DNA from: Fontisubflavum oceani | GTDB lineage: Bacteria > Pseudomonadota > Alphaproteobacteria > Rhodobacterales > Rhodobacteraceae | Direction of reading: 5' to 3' | DNA: 64,000 nucleotides | NCBI RefSeq assembly: GCF_030407165.1 | Contig: NZ_CP129111.1 | Span: forward strand, 930,001-994,000 | Part shown: positions 33,698-43,601 of the stretch, piece after piece | How the letters are laid out: each line of letters starts with the position of its first letter | Position numbering within the stretch: position 1 is the first letter of the stretch | Notes under the pieces: generated by a model | Database searches by the model: none | What the model was told of the DNA's origin: nothing | Seen by the model: only the letters and a program-made list of their open reading frames with translations | Program-made: the position numbers and the translations under genes

Positions 33698-36333
33698 TCC
33701 TTCAACGCGGCCTTCAACTCATAGAGCAAGTTGAGCGCCTCCCGGGCGGTCATCTCGTCTGGATGAACGTCTTTCAGGCGCTCTTCGACGGCGGACTGCT
33801 TTGTAGGTGCCGATGGCGGCGGCGGCGTCGCGGCGAATAGCGGCAAATCGTCGATGAGGCGATCTTTGCCGCTGCTGCCTTCCCGGTCTCCCCGCTCCAG
33901 TTCTTCCAGCACGGTTTGCGCTCGCGCGACGACAGAGGCAGGCAGCCCGGCAAGCTTGGCGACTTGCACGCCGTAAGACCGATCTGCAGCACCCTCGCGC
34001 ACCTCGTGGAGGAAAATCACCTCGCCCTCCCACTCTTTGACGGCAACCGTTGCGTTTTCCACCCCGTCGAGCCGTCCCGCGAGGCTGGTCATCTCATGGT
34101 AGTGCGTCGCGAAAAGCGCGCGGCATTTGTTGGCGGCGTGGAGATGCTCCAAAGTTGCCCAGGCGATGGAAAGCCCATCATAGGTCGCCGTCCCGCGCCC
34201 GATCTCATCAAGGATCACCAGCGCCCGATCATCAGCTTGGTTCAGGATCGTGGCGGTTTCCACCATCTCGACCATGAAGGTCGACCGTCCCCGGGCCAGG
34301 TCATCCGACGCGCCAACCCGGCTGAACACTTGGCTGACGATGCCGATATGGGCTTTGGTCGCGGGCACGAAGCTCCCCATCTGCGCCAAGATCGTGATTA
34401 GCGCGTTCTGACGAAGGAATGTCGATTTACCCGCCATATTCGGGCCGGTCAGAAGGGTGATCGCGGCCTGATTTTCCGCTGCTGTCAAAATACAGCCATT
34501 GGCGATGAAAGGTTGGCCTTCGCTCGCCAACGCGGCTTCAACCACCGGATGTCGGCCGCTTGTGATTACAAAACTGCGGGACTGATCCACGGTTGGGCGG
34601 CACCAGGCCTTTTCACGGGCCAGGTCGGCAAGGGCCGTGGCCACATCAAGCTCGGCCAAAGCACGCGCTGTCTGACCAATTTGCGCGTGATGATCCAGGA
34701 TTTCGGTTTGCAACGTCTGGAATAGGGTCTTTTCGATGCTGAGCGCCCGCCCGCCGGCATTGAGGATTTTTGTCTCCAGTGCCGAAAGGTCGACCGTGGT
34801 GAAGCGCACTGCATTCGCGGTGGTTTGACGATGGATGAACTGTTCGGAAAGCGGTGGCGAGAGCATTTTTTCGGCATGTGTTGCCGTGGTTTCAATGAAA
34901 TAGCCGAGGACGTTGTTATGTTTGACCTTCAGAGACGGAATGCCACTCACCTCGGCATAATCCGCTTGCATGGAGGCGATCACACCGCGGCCTTCATCGC
35001 GCAGAGTGCGCGCCTCATCGAGGTCATTATTATAGCCGTTGGCGATAAACCCGCCATCGCGCGCCAAAAGCGGGGGGTCCGCCACCAGAGCGGCCTCAAG
35101 ATGTTCGACCAAAGCGTCATGACCGCGCAAATCCGCAGCTGCAGAAGAGAGAATGTCGGGCAGATCTATGCCCGCGAACATCTCAGCAAGTTGCATGGCC
35201 GCGGCCAGCCCATTCCGGATCGCCGCCAAATCGCGGGGCCCACCCCGATCTAATGCGAGCCGGGACAGGGCGCGGTCCAAATCCGGCACCTGGTGGAGCG
35301 CCGTGCGGATATCACTCGATTTTGCGCTGTGGTCTAAAGCAAAGCTCACCGCATCATGGCGGTCGATGATCGTCTCTAAATCGGTGGATGGGCTGGAGAG
35401 GCGCCGCTCGAACAAACGCCCGCCGCCCGCCGTGACGGTCCGGTCAATTGTTGCCGCTAGGCTTCCTCCGCGCCCGCCGGAGAGGCTCGTGGTCAGCTCT
35501 AAATTGCGCCGAGTAGCGGCATCGATCTGCATGATCCGCCCGGCGCTTTGTTTTGCTGGTGGGCGGAGGAGCGGCAGGTTGCCCTTCTGCGTGATCTCCA
35601 AATAGTCGATCAACGCGCCCATGGCAGAGAGGTCGGACCGGGTGAAAGACCCGAAAGGATCGAGCGCTTTCACCTGAAATAGTGACTGAATCCGAGTTTG
35701 CGCGGAGCTGCTGTCAAAGCTCGCTGGCGACAAAGGTGTGACAGAGGCCCCGCTCTCGGCGATCAGATCTTGCTGCTCGGTCGCCAACCCGTCGGAGACC
35801 AATACTTCGCGCGGGGCAAGGCGCGCCAGTTCCGGCGCCAGTTGCGCCAGCGGGCAGGCCATCACTTGAAATGATCCGGTCGAGATGTCGGCCCAGGCCA
35901 ATGCCCCCTCGCCACGAACGTCGGCATAAGCCGCGAGGAAATTGTGTCGCCGCGCCTCAAGCAGGCTGTCTTCCGTCAGCGTTCCGGGCGTGACCAAACG
36001 CACCACATCGCGTTTCACAACCGATTTCGAGCCGCGTTTCTTCGCCTCGGCTGGGTTTTCCATCTGCTCGCACACGGCCACGCGAAAGCCCTTGCGGATC
36101 AACGTCAGCAGATACCCCTCGGCGGAATGGGCTGGGACGCCACACATCGGGATATCATCGCCATTATGCTTTCCGCGTTTCGTCAGCGCGATATCGAGTG
36201 CTTCGGCGGCGGCGACGGCGTCGTCGAAAAACATCTCGTAGAAATCGCCCATGCGATATAAGAGCAGCGCATCGCGATGCTGCGCCTTGATCTCCATATA
36301 TTGCGCCATCATCGGTGTGACTTGCGCGGTCAT
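33694..36333 (-). CDS. mutS: DNA mismatch repair protein MutS
   Basis: An 879-residue mismatch-recognition ATPase. N-terminal mismatch-binding domain with LYRMGDFYEMFFDDA (the conserved Phe-x-Glu lies in this region), connector, lever and clamp domains, then the ATPase with Walker A TGPNMAGKSTFLRQ near residue 630, DDLARGRSTFMVEM and LDEIGRGTATYDGLS. The C-terminal tail includes LNLLYELKAAL, the usual tetramerisation region. Full length and intact. Divergent from maeB. Confidence 0.97.
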   Translation of the reverse strand: MTAQVTPMMAQYMEIKAQHRDALLLYRMGDFYEMFFDDAVAAAEALDIALTKRGKHNGDDIPMCGVPAHSAEGYLLTLIRKGFRVAVCEQMENPAEAKKRGSKSVVKRDVVRLVTPGTLTEDSLLEARRHNFLAAYADVRGEGALAWADISTGSFQVMACPLAQLAPELARLAPREVLVSDGLATEQQDLIAESGASVTPLSPASFDSSSAQTRIQSLFQVKALDPFGSFTRSDLSAMGALIDYLEITQKGNLPLLRPPAKQSAGRIMQIDAATRRNLELTTSLSGGRGGSLAATIDRTVTAGGGRLFERRLSSPSTDLETIIDRHDAVSFALDHSAKSSDIRTALHQVPDLDRALSRLALDRGGPRDLAAIRNGLAAAMQLAEMFAGIDLPDILSSAAADLRGHDALVEHLEAALVADPPLLARDGGFIANGYNNDLDEARTLRDEGRGVIASMQADYAEVSGIPSLKVKHNNVLGYFIETTATHAEKMLSPPLSEQFIHRQTTANAVRFTTVDLSALETKILNAGGRALSIEKTLFQTLQTEILDHHAQIGQTARALAELDVATALADLAREKAWCRPTVDQSRSFVITSGRHPVVEAALASEGQPFIANGCILTAAENQAAITLLTGPNMAGKSTFLRQNALITILAQMGSFVPATKAHIGIVSQVFSRVGASDDLARGRSTFMVEMVETATILNQADDRALVILDEIGRGTATYDGLSIAWATLEHLHAANKCRALFATHYHEMTSLAGRLDGVENATVAVKEWEGEVIFLHEVREGAADRSYGVQVAKLAGLPASVVARAQTVLEELERGDREGSSGKDRLIDDLPLFAATPPPPSAPTKQSAVEERLKDVHPDEMTAREALNLLYELKAALKD

Positions 36334-36464
36334 CTGCGTCCCCCTGGCCGGTGGCGTTCAACCTACAAACCGTGGCGCGGAGGCGAAACCCGCAAAAGCA
36401 TCATGTTGTGAGGTTTGGGCAACGCGGCTAAGACGGGACTCGTCGCAAGAAAGGGCCGCTCACA

Positions 36465-38724
36465 ATGCCGAACAAAAGCAAGATTACCCGCGAAGAGGCA
36501 TTGGCCTATCATCTGGAGCCGCGCCCGGGGAAAATCGACATCAACGCCTCGACCCCGATGGCAACGCAACGGGATCTGAGCTTGGCCTATTCCCCTGGTG
36601 TCGCGGTGCCTTGCGAGGTGATCGCCGAGAACCCGGAACTGGCCTACGACTATACAACCAAGGGCAATATGGTTGCCGTGGTATCGAACGGGACGGCCGT
36701 GTTGGGCTTGGGCAATCTGGGCGCTTTGGCGTCGAAGCCGGTGATGGAGGGGAAATCGGTTCTCTTCAAACGCTTCGCCGACGTGAATTCCATCGATATC
36801 GAGCTCGACACCGAAGACGTGGATGAGTTCGTGAACGCGGTGCGGCTCATGGGCCCGACATTCGGCGGGATCAATCTGGAAGACATCAAAGCGCCAGAAT
36901 GCTTCATGATCGAGCAGCGCTTGAAGGAAGAGATGGATATCCCCGTCTTCCACGATGATCAGCATGGGACGGCGGTGATCTGCGCGGCGGGGTTGATCAA
37001 CGCGCTGCATCTGAGCGGCAAAAAGATTGAAGATTGTAAGATCGTTTTGAATGGCGCCGGGGCTGCGGGCATCGCCTGCATCGAACTGCTCAAGGCGATG
37101 GGCGCAAAACACGAAAACTGCATCGTCTGCGACACCAAAGGGGTCATTTACCAAGGTCGCACCGAGGGCATGAATCAGTGGAAATCGGCCCACGCCGTGT
37201 CGACCGATCTTCGAACCCTGGAAGATGCGATGGAGGGGGCAGATGTCTTCCTGGGTGTGTCTGTCAAAGGTGCTGTCACGCCGGAGATGGTCAAATCCAT
37301 GGCGGACAATCCGGTGATTTTCGCCATGGCCAATCCGGATCCGGAGATCACGCCCGAACAAGCCCATGAGGTGCGCGTCGATGCGATCGTGGCCACAGGG
37401 CGAAGCGATTACCCGAACCAAGTGAACAACGTGCTCGGGTTTCCTTACCTCTTCCGCGGTGCGCTGGACATTCATGCGCGCGCCATCAATGACGAGATGA
37501 AAATCGCCTGTGCCGAGGCGCTTGCGAAACTGGCCCGCGCCGATGTGCCCGATGAAGTTGCGATGGCTTATGGCCGGAAGCTGACCTTTGGGCGCGACTA
37601 CATCATCCCGACGCCGTTTGATCCGCGTCTGATCTATGTGGTGCCACCGGCGGTGGCGCGTGCCGGGATGGACACCGGCGTGGCGCGCCGCCCGATCATC
37701 GATTTGGACGCCTATGCGACGACGTTGCGGGCGCGGATGGATCCAACCTCGTCGATTTTACAAGGCATCAATGCTCGGGCGCGCAATGCGCAGGCGCGGA
37801 TGATTTTTGCCGAGGGTGATGATGTACGCGTGCTCCGCGCGGCTGTGGCGTATCAACGGAACGGGATGGGCAAGGCGCTTGTCGTTGGGCGCGAAGCGGA
37901 TGTGAAGGAGAAACTGGAAGGCGCGGGATTGGCCGATGCGGTGCGCGAGTTGGAGGTGGTGAATGCCGCCAATACCGCCCATCTCGATAGCTACAAATCG
38001 TTTCTACCAACGTTTGCAGCGCAAGGGGTTCGACCATCACGATATCCATCGCCTCGCGGCCCGGGATCGGCATGTGTTTTCCGCTTTGATGTTGGCGCAT
38101 GGACATGGGGACGGGCTGGTAACCGGCGCGACGCGGAAATCGGCCCATGTCTTGGGCCTCTTGGGGCATGTGTTCGACACAACCGCTGCGGATGGCGCGG
38201 TTGGCGTGACCGCGATGATCCATAATGGGCGGATTGTCCTGGTCGCCGATACTTTGGTTCACGAATGGCCGGAAGCGGAGGATTTGGCCTTGATCGCGGA
38301 GCGTGGCGCGCAGGTTGCGCGTCATCTGGGGCTTGAGCCGCGCGTCGCGTTCGTAAGCTTCTCGACCTTCGGCTATCCGGTCTCGGAACGGGCCGAAAAG
38401 ATGCATCAAGCGCCACTTGTTCTGGACGAAAAGGGCGTGGATTTTGAATATGATGGTGAGATGACCATTGATGTGGCCCTGAACCCTGAGGTCATGGCGC
38501 AGTACCCGTTCTGTCGCCTGTCTGGGCCCGCCAATGTGATTGTTGTGCCAGCCCGGCATTCGGCGTCCATCTCTGTGAAACTGATGCAGGAAATGGCGGG
38601 GGCGACGGTGATCGGCCCGATCCTGACCGGTTTGGATCGGCCGGTTCAGATCTGCTCGACGGTATCCACGACCAACGACATTCTGAACATGGCGGTGATG
38701 GCAGCCTGCGAGATTGGGCGCTGA
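36465..38724 (+). CDS. maeB: NADP-dependent malic enzyme MaeB (malic enzyme-phosphotransacetylase hybrid), frameshifted in this sequence
   Basis: Oxidatively decarboxylates malate to pyruvate, making NADPH. About 753 residues once repaired, the size of the long MaeB form. The N-terminal malic domain has TQRDLSLAYSPGVAVPC, then FHDDQHGTAVICAAGLINAL and the nucleotide-binding GAGAAGIACIELL. The C-terminal phosphotransacetylase-like domain (from about residue 430) is regulatory and usually not catalytic. The frame breaks at about 38004: one frame reads KSFLPTF, the next YQRLQRKGFDHHDIHRLA, and restoring two bases (FLYQRLQ) fits the family. The sugar-kinase gene follows after three bases. Confidence 0.93.
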
Positions 38725-38727
38725 GCC

Positions 38728-39597
38728 ATGGCGATCCTTTGTATCGGCTCGATCAATATCGATCATGTCTATCACGTGCCGCATATTCCCGCTCCGGGTG
38801 AGACATTGGCGGCGACTGGCTATGCCAAGGGCCTGGGCGGCAAGGGTGCGAACCAATCCATTGCGGCGGCCAAGGCCGGCTCCTCCGTGAGCCATTGTGG
38901 GTTGATCGGTGATGAAGGCCAGTTTCTGCTCCAGCAGATGCGCGGTGCAGGGGTTGATGTCGGGGCCGTCGCCGAAGGCCCAATGCCGACAGGTCATGCG
39001 ATTATCTCCGTCGATCCGGCAGGAGAAAATGCGATCACGATCTTTCAGGGTGCGAATGGGGTTCTGACGCATGATGTGATCGCCAAGTCGCTTGACCCGA
39101 TGCAATCGGGTGATTGGCTGATGCTTCAGAACGAGGTGAATTTGACCGCCCAAGTCGCCCGTCTGGGTAAGGCCGCCGGGATGAGGGTGGCGTATTCTGC
39201 AGCGCCGTTTGATGTTGCCGCTGTTGAGGCGGTTTTGCCTTTTGTCGATCTGCTTCTAATGAATGAGATCGAGGCGGCACAGCTTACCGAGGCGCTTGGT
39301 GACGTGGTGGGGCCAGAGAAAATCATCACGATGGGTGCAAAGGGCGCGCGGTGGCATCATCCTGATGGAGAGATTGTGATCCCTGGCTACCCGGTCGCTG
39401 AGGTTGTGGACACGACAGGTGCCGGAGATTGTTTCGCTGGGTTCATCGTTGCGGGTCTAGATGCGGGCCTGACGCGAGAGCAGGCGATGGATCGCGCCAG
39501 CGCTGCAGCAGCGATCCAAGTCACACGGCCGGGCGCGGCGGATGCCATGCCCGAGGCCGCAGAGGTGACGCGGTTTTTGGCAGATCGGGCCGGATAA
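38728..39597 (+). CDS. PfkB-family carbohydrate kinase (ribokinase-like)
   Basis: A 289-residue sugar kinase. The two PfkB signatures are clear: YAKGLGGKGANQSIAAAKAG near residue 31 and DTTGAGDCFAGFIVAG near 226, the latter with the catalytic aspartate. GSINIDHVYHVP at the N-terminus is like ribokinase, but no ribose transport or pathway gene lies nearby, so the substrate is not assigned; RbsK is the closest guess. Starts three bases after maeB ends and is probably cotranscribed. Converges with dnaJ. Confidence 0.88.
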   Translation: MAILCIGSINIDHVYHVPHIPAPGETLAATGYAKGLGGKGANQSIAAAKAGSSVSHCGLIGDEGQFLLQQMRGAGVDVGAVAEGPMPTGHAIISVDPAGENAITIFQGANGVLTHDVIAKSLDPMQSGDWLMLQNEVNLTAQVARLGKAAGMRVAYSAAPFDVAAVEAVLPFVDLLLMNEIEAAQLTEALGDVVGPEKIITMGAKGARWHHPDGEIVIPGYPVAEVVDTTGAGDCFAGFIVAGLDAGLTREQAMDRASAAAAIQVTRPGAADAMPEAAEVTRFLADRAG

Positions 39598-39601
39598 GCG
39601 C

Positions 39602-40747
39602 TTAGCTTTTCATCCCGTCCCAGAACGTCTTGACCTTATCGAAAAACCCGCTGGCATTGGGGTTGTTCGACTTGGCGCAGGACTCCTCGAACTCGCGCAG
39701 CAACTCTTTTTGGCGGGCCGTCAGCTTCACCGGCGTCTCGACGGCCAACTCGATATACATCTCGCCAACACCGGTCCCGCGAAGGGCGGGCATGCCCTTG
39801 CCGCGCAGACGCATCTGACGACCCGATTGCGACCCTTCCGGCACCTTCACGCGAGAGCGCCCACCATCAATCGTCGGCACTTCGATCTCGCCACCCATTG
39901 CGGCCGTGACCATCGAGACGGGCACACGGCAGAACAGGTCGAGCCCATCGCGTTGGAACAGCTCGTGATCGGCCACTTCGATGAAGATATAGAGATCGCC
40001 GGATGGCCCGCCGCGGAGCCCGGCTTCGCCCTCGCCAGACAGACGAATACGTGTGCCAGTTTCGACGCCCGCCGGGATGTTCACCGACAGCGCCTTTTCT
40101 TTTCGCTCCCGGCCAGCGCCACCGCAAACAGTGCAGGGGTTTTTGACGATCTGGCCCATACCGGAACAAGTCGGACAGGTGCGCTCAACCGTGAAGAAAC
40201 CCTGCTGGGCGCGGACCTTGCCCATGCCGGAGCAGGTCGGGCAGGTGACAGGCTCGGCACCGCCTTCGGCACCGGTGCCATTGCAATTGGAACAGGCCAC
40301 GGAGGTCGGGACGGTGATCGACTCTTGCAGTCCCGAATAGGCATCTTCGAGACTGATCCGCAGATTATACCGCAGGTCTGAACCGCGCGCCGAACGTTGG
40401 CGTGTACCGCCGCGCTGGCCACCCATGAAGTCGCCAAACAGGTCTTCAAACACGTCCGAAAACGCGCTGGCGAAGTCACCCTGACCGGCCCCACCGGCAC
40501 GGGGTCCACCGGCCATACCGCCGTCGAAAGCCGCATGACCAAACCGATCATAAGCGGCCTTCTTGTCAGCGTCTTTCAGGACGTCATACGCTTCATTGGC
40601 CTCTTTGAATTGCGCCTCGGCATCGGGATTGTCGGAATTCCGATCCGGGTGCAGTTCCTTGGCCTTTTTGCGAAAGGCTTTTTTGATTTCAGGCTCGGAA
40701 GCGCCGCGTTCGACGCCCAGAACCTCATAGTAATCGCGTTTTGACAT
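39602..40747 (-). CDS. dnaJ: Chaperone protein DnaJ
   Basis: A 381-residue J-domain co-chaperone that delivers clients to DnaK. J domain (residues 1-70) with HPDRNSDNP, a Gly/Phe-rich linker, then four zinc-binding repeats (CSNCNGTG, CPTCSGMG twice, CTVCGGAG), and the C-terminal client-binding domains. The start MSKRDYYEVLGV at 40747 matches the family. It lies downstream of dnaK on the same strand, with a strong hairpin between them. Confidence 0.97.
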   Translation of the reverse strand: MSKRDYYEVLGVERGASEPEIKKAFRKKAKELHPDRNSDNPDAEAQFKEANEAYDVLKDADKKAAYDRFGHAAFDGGMAGGPRAGGAGQGDFASAFSDVFEDLFGDFMGGQRGGTRQRSARGSDLRYNLRISLEDAYSGLQESITVPTSVACSNCNGTGAEGGAEPVTCPTCSGMGKVRAQQGFFTVERTCPTCSGMGQIVKNPCTVCGGAGRERKEKALSVNIPAGVETGTRIRLSGEGEAGLRGGPSGDLYIFIEVADHELFQRDGLDLFCRVPVSMVTAAMGGEIEVPTIDGGRSRVKVPEGSQSGRQMRLRGKGMPALRGTGVGEMYIELAVETPVKLTARQKELLREFEESCAKSNNPNASGFFDKVKTFWDGMKS

Positions 40748-40773
40748 CTGTTGATCCACCCTTCTGAAACGCG

Positions 40774-40805
40774 CCGACCGGCCAAGGTCCCCCAAGGCCG
40801 GTCGG
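40774..40805 (-). promoter_or_regulatory. Hairpin between dnaK and dnaJ
   Basis: CCGACCGGCC (40774-40783) and GGCCGGTCGG (40796-40805) form a perfect 10-base stem with a 12-base loop. There is no T tract on either side, so it is not a classic terminator. It may stabilise or process the dnaK message so that DnaK is made in excess of DnaJ. Confidence 0.55.
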
Positions 40806-40824
40806 GCGGGGTTAAGGGACGCGG

Positions 40825-42741
40825 TTACGAACGGTTACGATCGTCCAGGTCTTCGAAATCGGCATCGACGATGTCTTCGTCAACGCCGCCGGGCTCATCG
40901 GCACCCTCGGGTGCTTCTTCGCCAGCTTCTTCTTGCTGTGCCTTATAGATCGCTTCGCCGAGCTTCATCGCCGCTTCGGTCACATTCTGAATGCCACCTT
41001 TGATCTTGCCGGCATCTTCGCTCTCGATCTGCTCTTCGAGGTTTTTGATGGCCAGTTCGATGGCTTCGACGGTGGTCGGGTCGACCTTGTCGGAATGCTC
41101 TTCCAGCGATTTCTGGGTCGAGTGGATCAGGCTCTCGGCCTGGTTTTTGGCCTCGACCAACTCTTTGCGCTCTTTATCGGCTTCGGCATTCTCTTCGGCA
41201 TCGCGAACCATGTTTTCGATGTCCTCATCGCTGAGGCCACCCGAGGCTTGGATCGTGATGTTCTGCTCTTTGCCAGTACCTTTGTCTTTGGCGCTGACCG
41301 AGACAATGCCGTTTGCGTCGATGTCGAAGGTCACTTCGATTTGTGGCAGGCCGCGTGGCGCGGGCGGGATGTCTTCCAGGTTGAACTGGCCGAGCATCTT
41401 GTTGTCCGTCGCCATTTCCCGCTCACCTTGGAAAACACGGATCGTTACCGCGTTTTGGTTGTCCTCGGCGGTCGAGAAGATCTGAGACTTCTTGGTCGGG
41501 ATCGTGGTGTTGCGGTCAATCAGGCGGGTGAAGACACCGCCGAGCGTTTCGATGCCGAGCGACAGAGGCGTCACGTCGAGCAGAACGACATCTTTGACAT
41601 CGCCCTGCAGAACACCGGCCTGAATGGCGGCGCCCATCGCGACCACTTCGTCAGGGTTCACACCTTTGTTCGGCTCTTTCCCGAAGAAATTGGTGACCTC
41701 TTCGATGACCTTCGGCATCCGGGTCATGCCGCCAACCAGAACCACCTCGTCAATGTCGCCTTTCGACAGGCCAGCGTCCTTCAACGCGGCTTGGCAAGGT
41801 TTCAGCGACTGCTTGATCAGGTCGCTCACAAGGCTTTCCAGCTTGGCGCGGGTCAGTTTCATGACCATGTGCAGCGGCTGACCGCCATTGGGATCCATCG
41901 AGATGAACGGCTGGTTGATCTCGGTCTGGCTGGAGCTCGACAGTTCGATCTTGGCTTTCTCAGCGGCCTCTTTCAGGCGCTGCAGAGCCATTTTGTCTTT
42001 GGTCAGATCGACGCCGTTTTCCTTTTTGAACTCACCCGCCAGGTAATCGACGATGCGCATGTCAAAGTCTTCACCGCCGAGGAACGTGTCACCATTGGTC
42101 GACTTCACCTCGAAGAGGCCGTCGTCGATTTCCAGAATGGTGATGTCGAATGTCCCGCCGCCGAGGTCGTAAACCGCGATGGTTTGGGTCTCTTTCTTAT
42201 CCAGACCATAGGCCAGCGCGGCCGCGGTCGGTTCGTTAATGATGCGCAGCACTTCCAGACCGGCGATCTTGCCGGCGTCTTTGGTGGCTTGGCGTTGGGC
42301 GTCGTTGAAATAGGCCGGTACGGTGATGACCGCTTGGGTCACATCTTCGCCGAGATAGCTCTCGGCGGTCTCTTTCATTTTGCCGAGGATCAGAGCCGAG
42401 ATCTGCGAGGGCGAGTATTTCTCGTCATTCACCTCGACCCAGGCATCTCCGTTGCCACCATCGACAATGGAATAAGGGACGAGTTTCTTGTCCTTCTCAA
42501 CTTCGGCGTCATCCACGCGACGGCCGATCAAGCGTTTGACCGCAAAGATCGTGTTGTCGGGGTTGGTGACGGCCTGCCGTTTCGCGGCCTGACCGACCAG
42601 ACGCTCATTGTCGGTAAAGCCGACAATCGACGGTGTGGTCCGCGCACCTTCGGAGTTTTCAATCACGCGCGGCTGCGATCCATCCATGATCGCGACGCAG
42701 GAGTTTGTGGTGCCGAGGTCGATACCAATCACTTTGGCCAT
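40825..42741 (-). CDS. dnaK: Chaperone protein DnaK (Hsp70)
   Basis: A 638-residue ATP-dependent chaperone. The N-terminal ATPase opens VIGIDLGTTNSCVAIMDG, with AVYDLGGGTFDITILEI and VLVGGMTRMPKVIEEV further on; the substrate-binding domain begins near residue 395 and the tail is acidic. The ATG at 42741 is the family start. A sigma-32-like promoter lies about 110 bases upstream. The region between promoter and start contains no other gene. Confidence 0.98.
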   Translation of the reverse strand: MAKVIGIDLGTTNSCVAIMDGSQPRVIENSEGARTTPSIVGFTDNERLVGQAAKRQAVTNPDNTIFAVKRLIGRRVDDAEVEKDKKLVPYSIVDGGNGDAWVEVNDEKYSPSQISALILGKMKETAESYLGEDVTQAVITVPAYFNDAQRQATKDAGKIAGLEVLRIINEPTAAALAYGLDKKETQTIAVYDLGGGTFDITILEIDDGLFEVKSTNGDTFLGGEDFDMRIVDYLAGEFKKENGVDLTKDKMALQRLKEAAEKAKIELSSSSQTEINQPFISMDPNGGQPLHMVMKLTRAKLESLVSDLIKQSLKPCQAALKDAGLSKGDIDEVVLVGGMTRMPKVIEEVTNFFGKEPNKGVNPDEVVAMGAAIQAGVLQGDVKDVVLLDVTPLSLGIETLGGVFTRLIDRNTTIPTKKSQIFSTAEDNQNAVTIRVFQGEREMATDNKMLGQFNLEDIPPAPRGLPQIEVTFDIDANGIVSVSAKDKGTGKEQNITIQASGGLSDEDIENMVRDAEENAEADKERKELVEAKNQAESLIHSTQKSLEEHSDKVDPTTVEAIELAIKNLEEQIESEDAGKIKGGIQNVTEAAMKLGEAIYKAQQEEAGEEAPEGADEPGGVDEDIVDADFEDLDDRNRS

Positions 42742-42848
42742 ATTTTCGAGTCCCTTTCTCAGGCGATCCAGGCGGCGTCGGGTCCGGTCTCGGCCCCCAA
42801 TCCGCCATATCAAAAACCAGGGGGTCCGCCCTGGCCGGTTTCGGAGGG

Positions 42849-42877
42849 TATATAAGAAGGGGTTTTCGGGGCTGCAA
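42849..42877 (-). promoter_or_regulatory. Heat-shock-like dnaK promoter
   Basis: On the minus strand CTTGCAG (ending at 42872) and CTTATATAC are arranged as TTGCAG, 17 bases, TATATA. The form resembles RpoH promoters of Rhodobacter relatives and sits upstream of a classic RpoH target. Confidence 0.55.
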
Positions 42878-42995
42878 GCGGACTCAATCGCAGATTGCGG
42901 CCTTGTTTTGCATAGCCTTTGAATTTTCTCCGTCTGTGGCCACACAGCGCCACCTTTGGCTCGCGACAGGTCGGCGGGCTTGATAGGGTTTTGGC

Positions 42996-43601
42996 ATGAC
43001 ACCCAAACTGAACCTCCGCGGCGTGGATATCTATCCCGGCTTGATCGATTTGCCTGCGCAGACGGCACTGCTTGATGACATTCGCGGTATTGTTCGCGCG
43101 GCCCCGTTGTTTCAGCCGGAGACGCCGTATGGCAAGCCAATGTCGGTGCGGATGACATCGGCGGGGCAGTTTGGTTGGTTCTCCGACAAGAGCGGCTATC
43201 GCTATTTAGAGCATCATCCCTCCGGTACGCCATGGCCGGCGATCCCGCTAAGAATCTTGCGGGTTTGGGACGAGGTTGGCGATGTCAGCCATGCGCCAGA
43301 GTGTTGCTTGGTGAATTTCTACGAAGAAGGGGCCCGGATGGGCATGCACCAAGACAAGGATGAGGCGGATATGTCGATGCCGGTTGTGTCGATCTCGCTT
43401 GGGGATGACGCCTTGTTTCGCGTCGGAAATCTGAGGCGCGGTGGAAAAACGGAGTCGATTTGGCTGCAATCGGGTGATGTGGCAGTTTTGCGGGGTGATG
43501 CGCGTCTGGCGTATCATGGCGTGGATCGGTTGCGACCTGGGTCATCGGCCTTGTTGCCGAAAGGCGGGCGGATCAATCTGACCTTGCGGGTTGTGACTTA
43601 A
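42996..43601 (+). CDS. alkB: AlkB-family DNA repair dioxygenase
   Basis: A 201-residue Fe(II)/2-oxoglutarate dioxygenase that removes alkyl groups from damaged bases by oxidation. The iron ligands are His and Asp in MGMHQDKDE and the distal His in AYHGVDRL; the 2-oxoglutarate arginine is in GRINLTLR at the C-terminus. MTSAGQFGWFSDKSGYRY matches the nucleotide-recognition region of E. coli AlkB. Monocistronic; its stop overlaps the convergent SH3-protein stop by four bases. Confidence 0.92.
   Translation: MTPKLNLRGVDIYPGLIDLPAQTALLDDIRGIVRAAPLFQPETPYGKPMSVRMTSAGQFGWFSDKSGYRYLEHHPSGTPWPAIPLRILRVWDEVGDVSHAPECCLVNFYEEGARMGMHQDKDEADMSMPVVSISLGDDALFRVGNLRRGGKTESIWLQSGDVAVLRGDARLAYHGVDRLRPGSSALLPKGGRINLTLRVVT

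Noticed and set aside
37963..38724. Separate phosphotransacetylase gene after maeB
   Set aside because: It starts mid-domain and continues the maeB C-terminal domain once two bases are restored at 38004.
37768..39153. A 461-codon minus-strand frame opposite maeB and the sugar kinase
   Set aside because: Shadow frame spanning two genuine genes and the maeB frameshift; no recognisable domain.
40933..42855. A 640-codon open frame opposite dnaK
   Set aside because: Mirror of the dnaK coding bias; no family motif, and dnaK is complete on the other strand.
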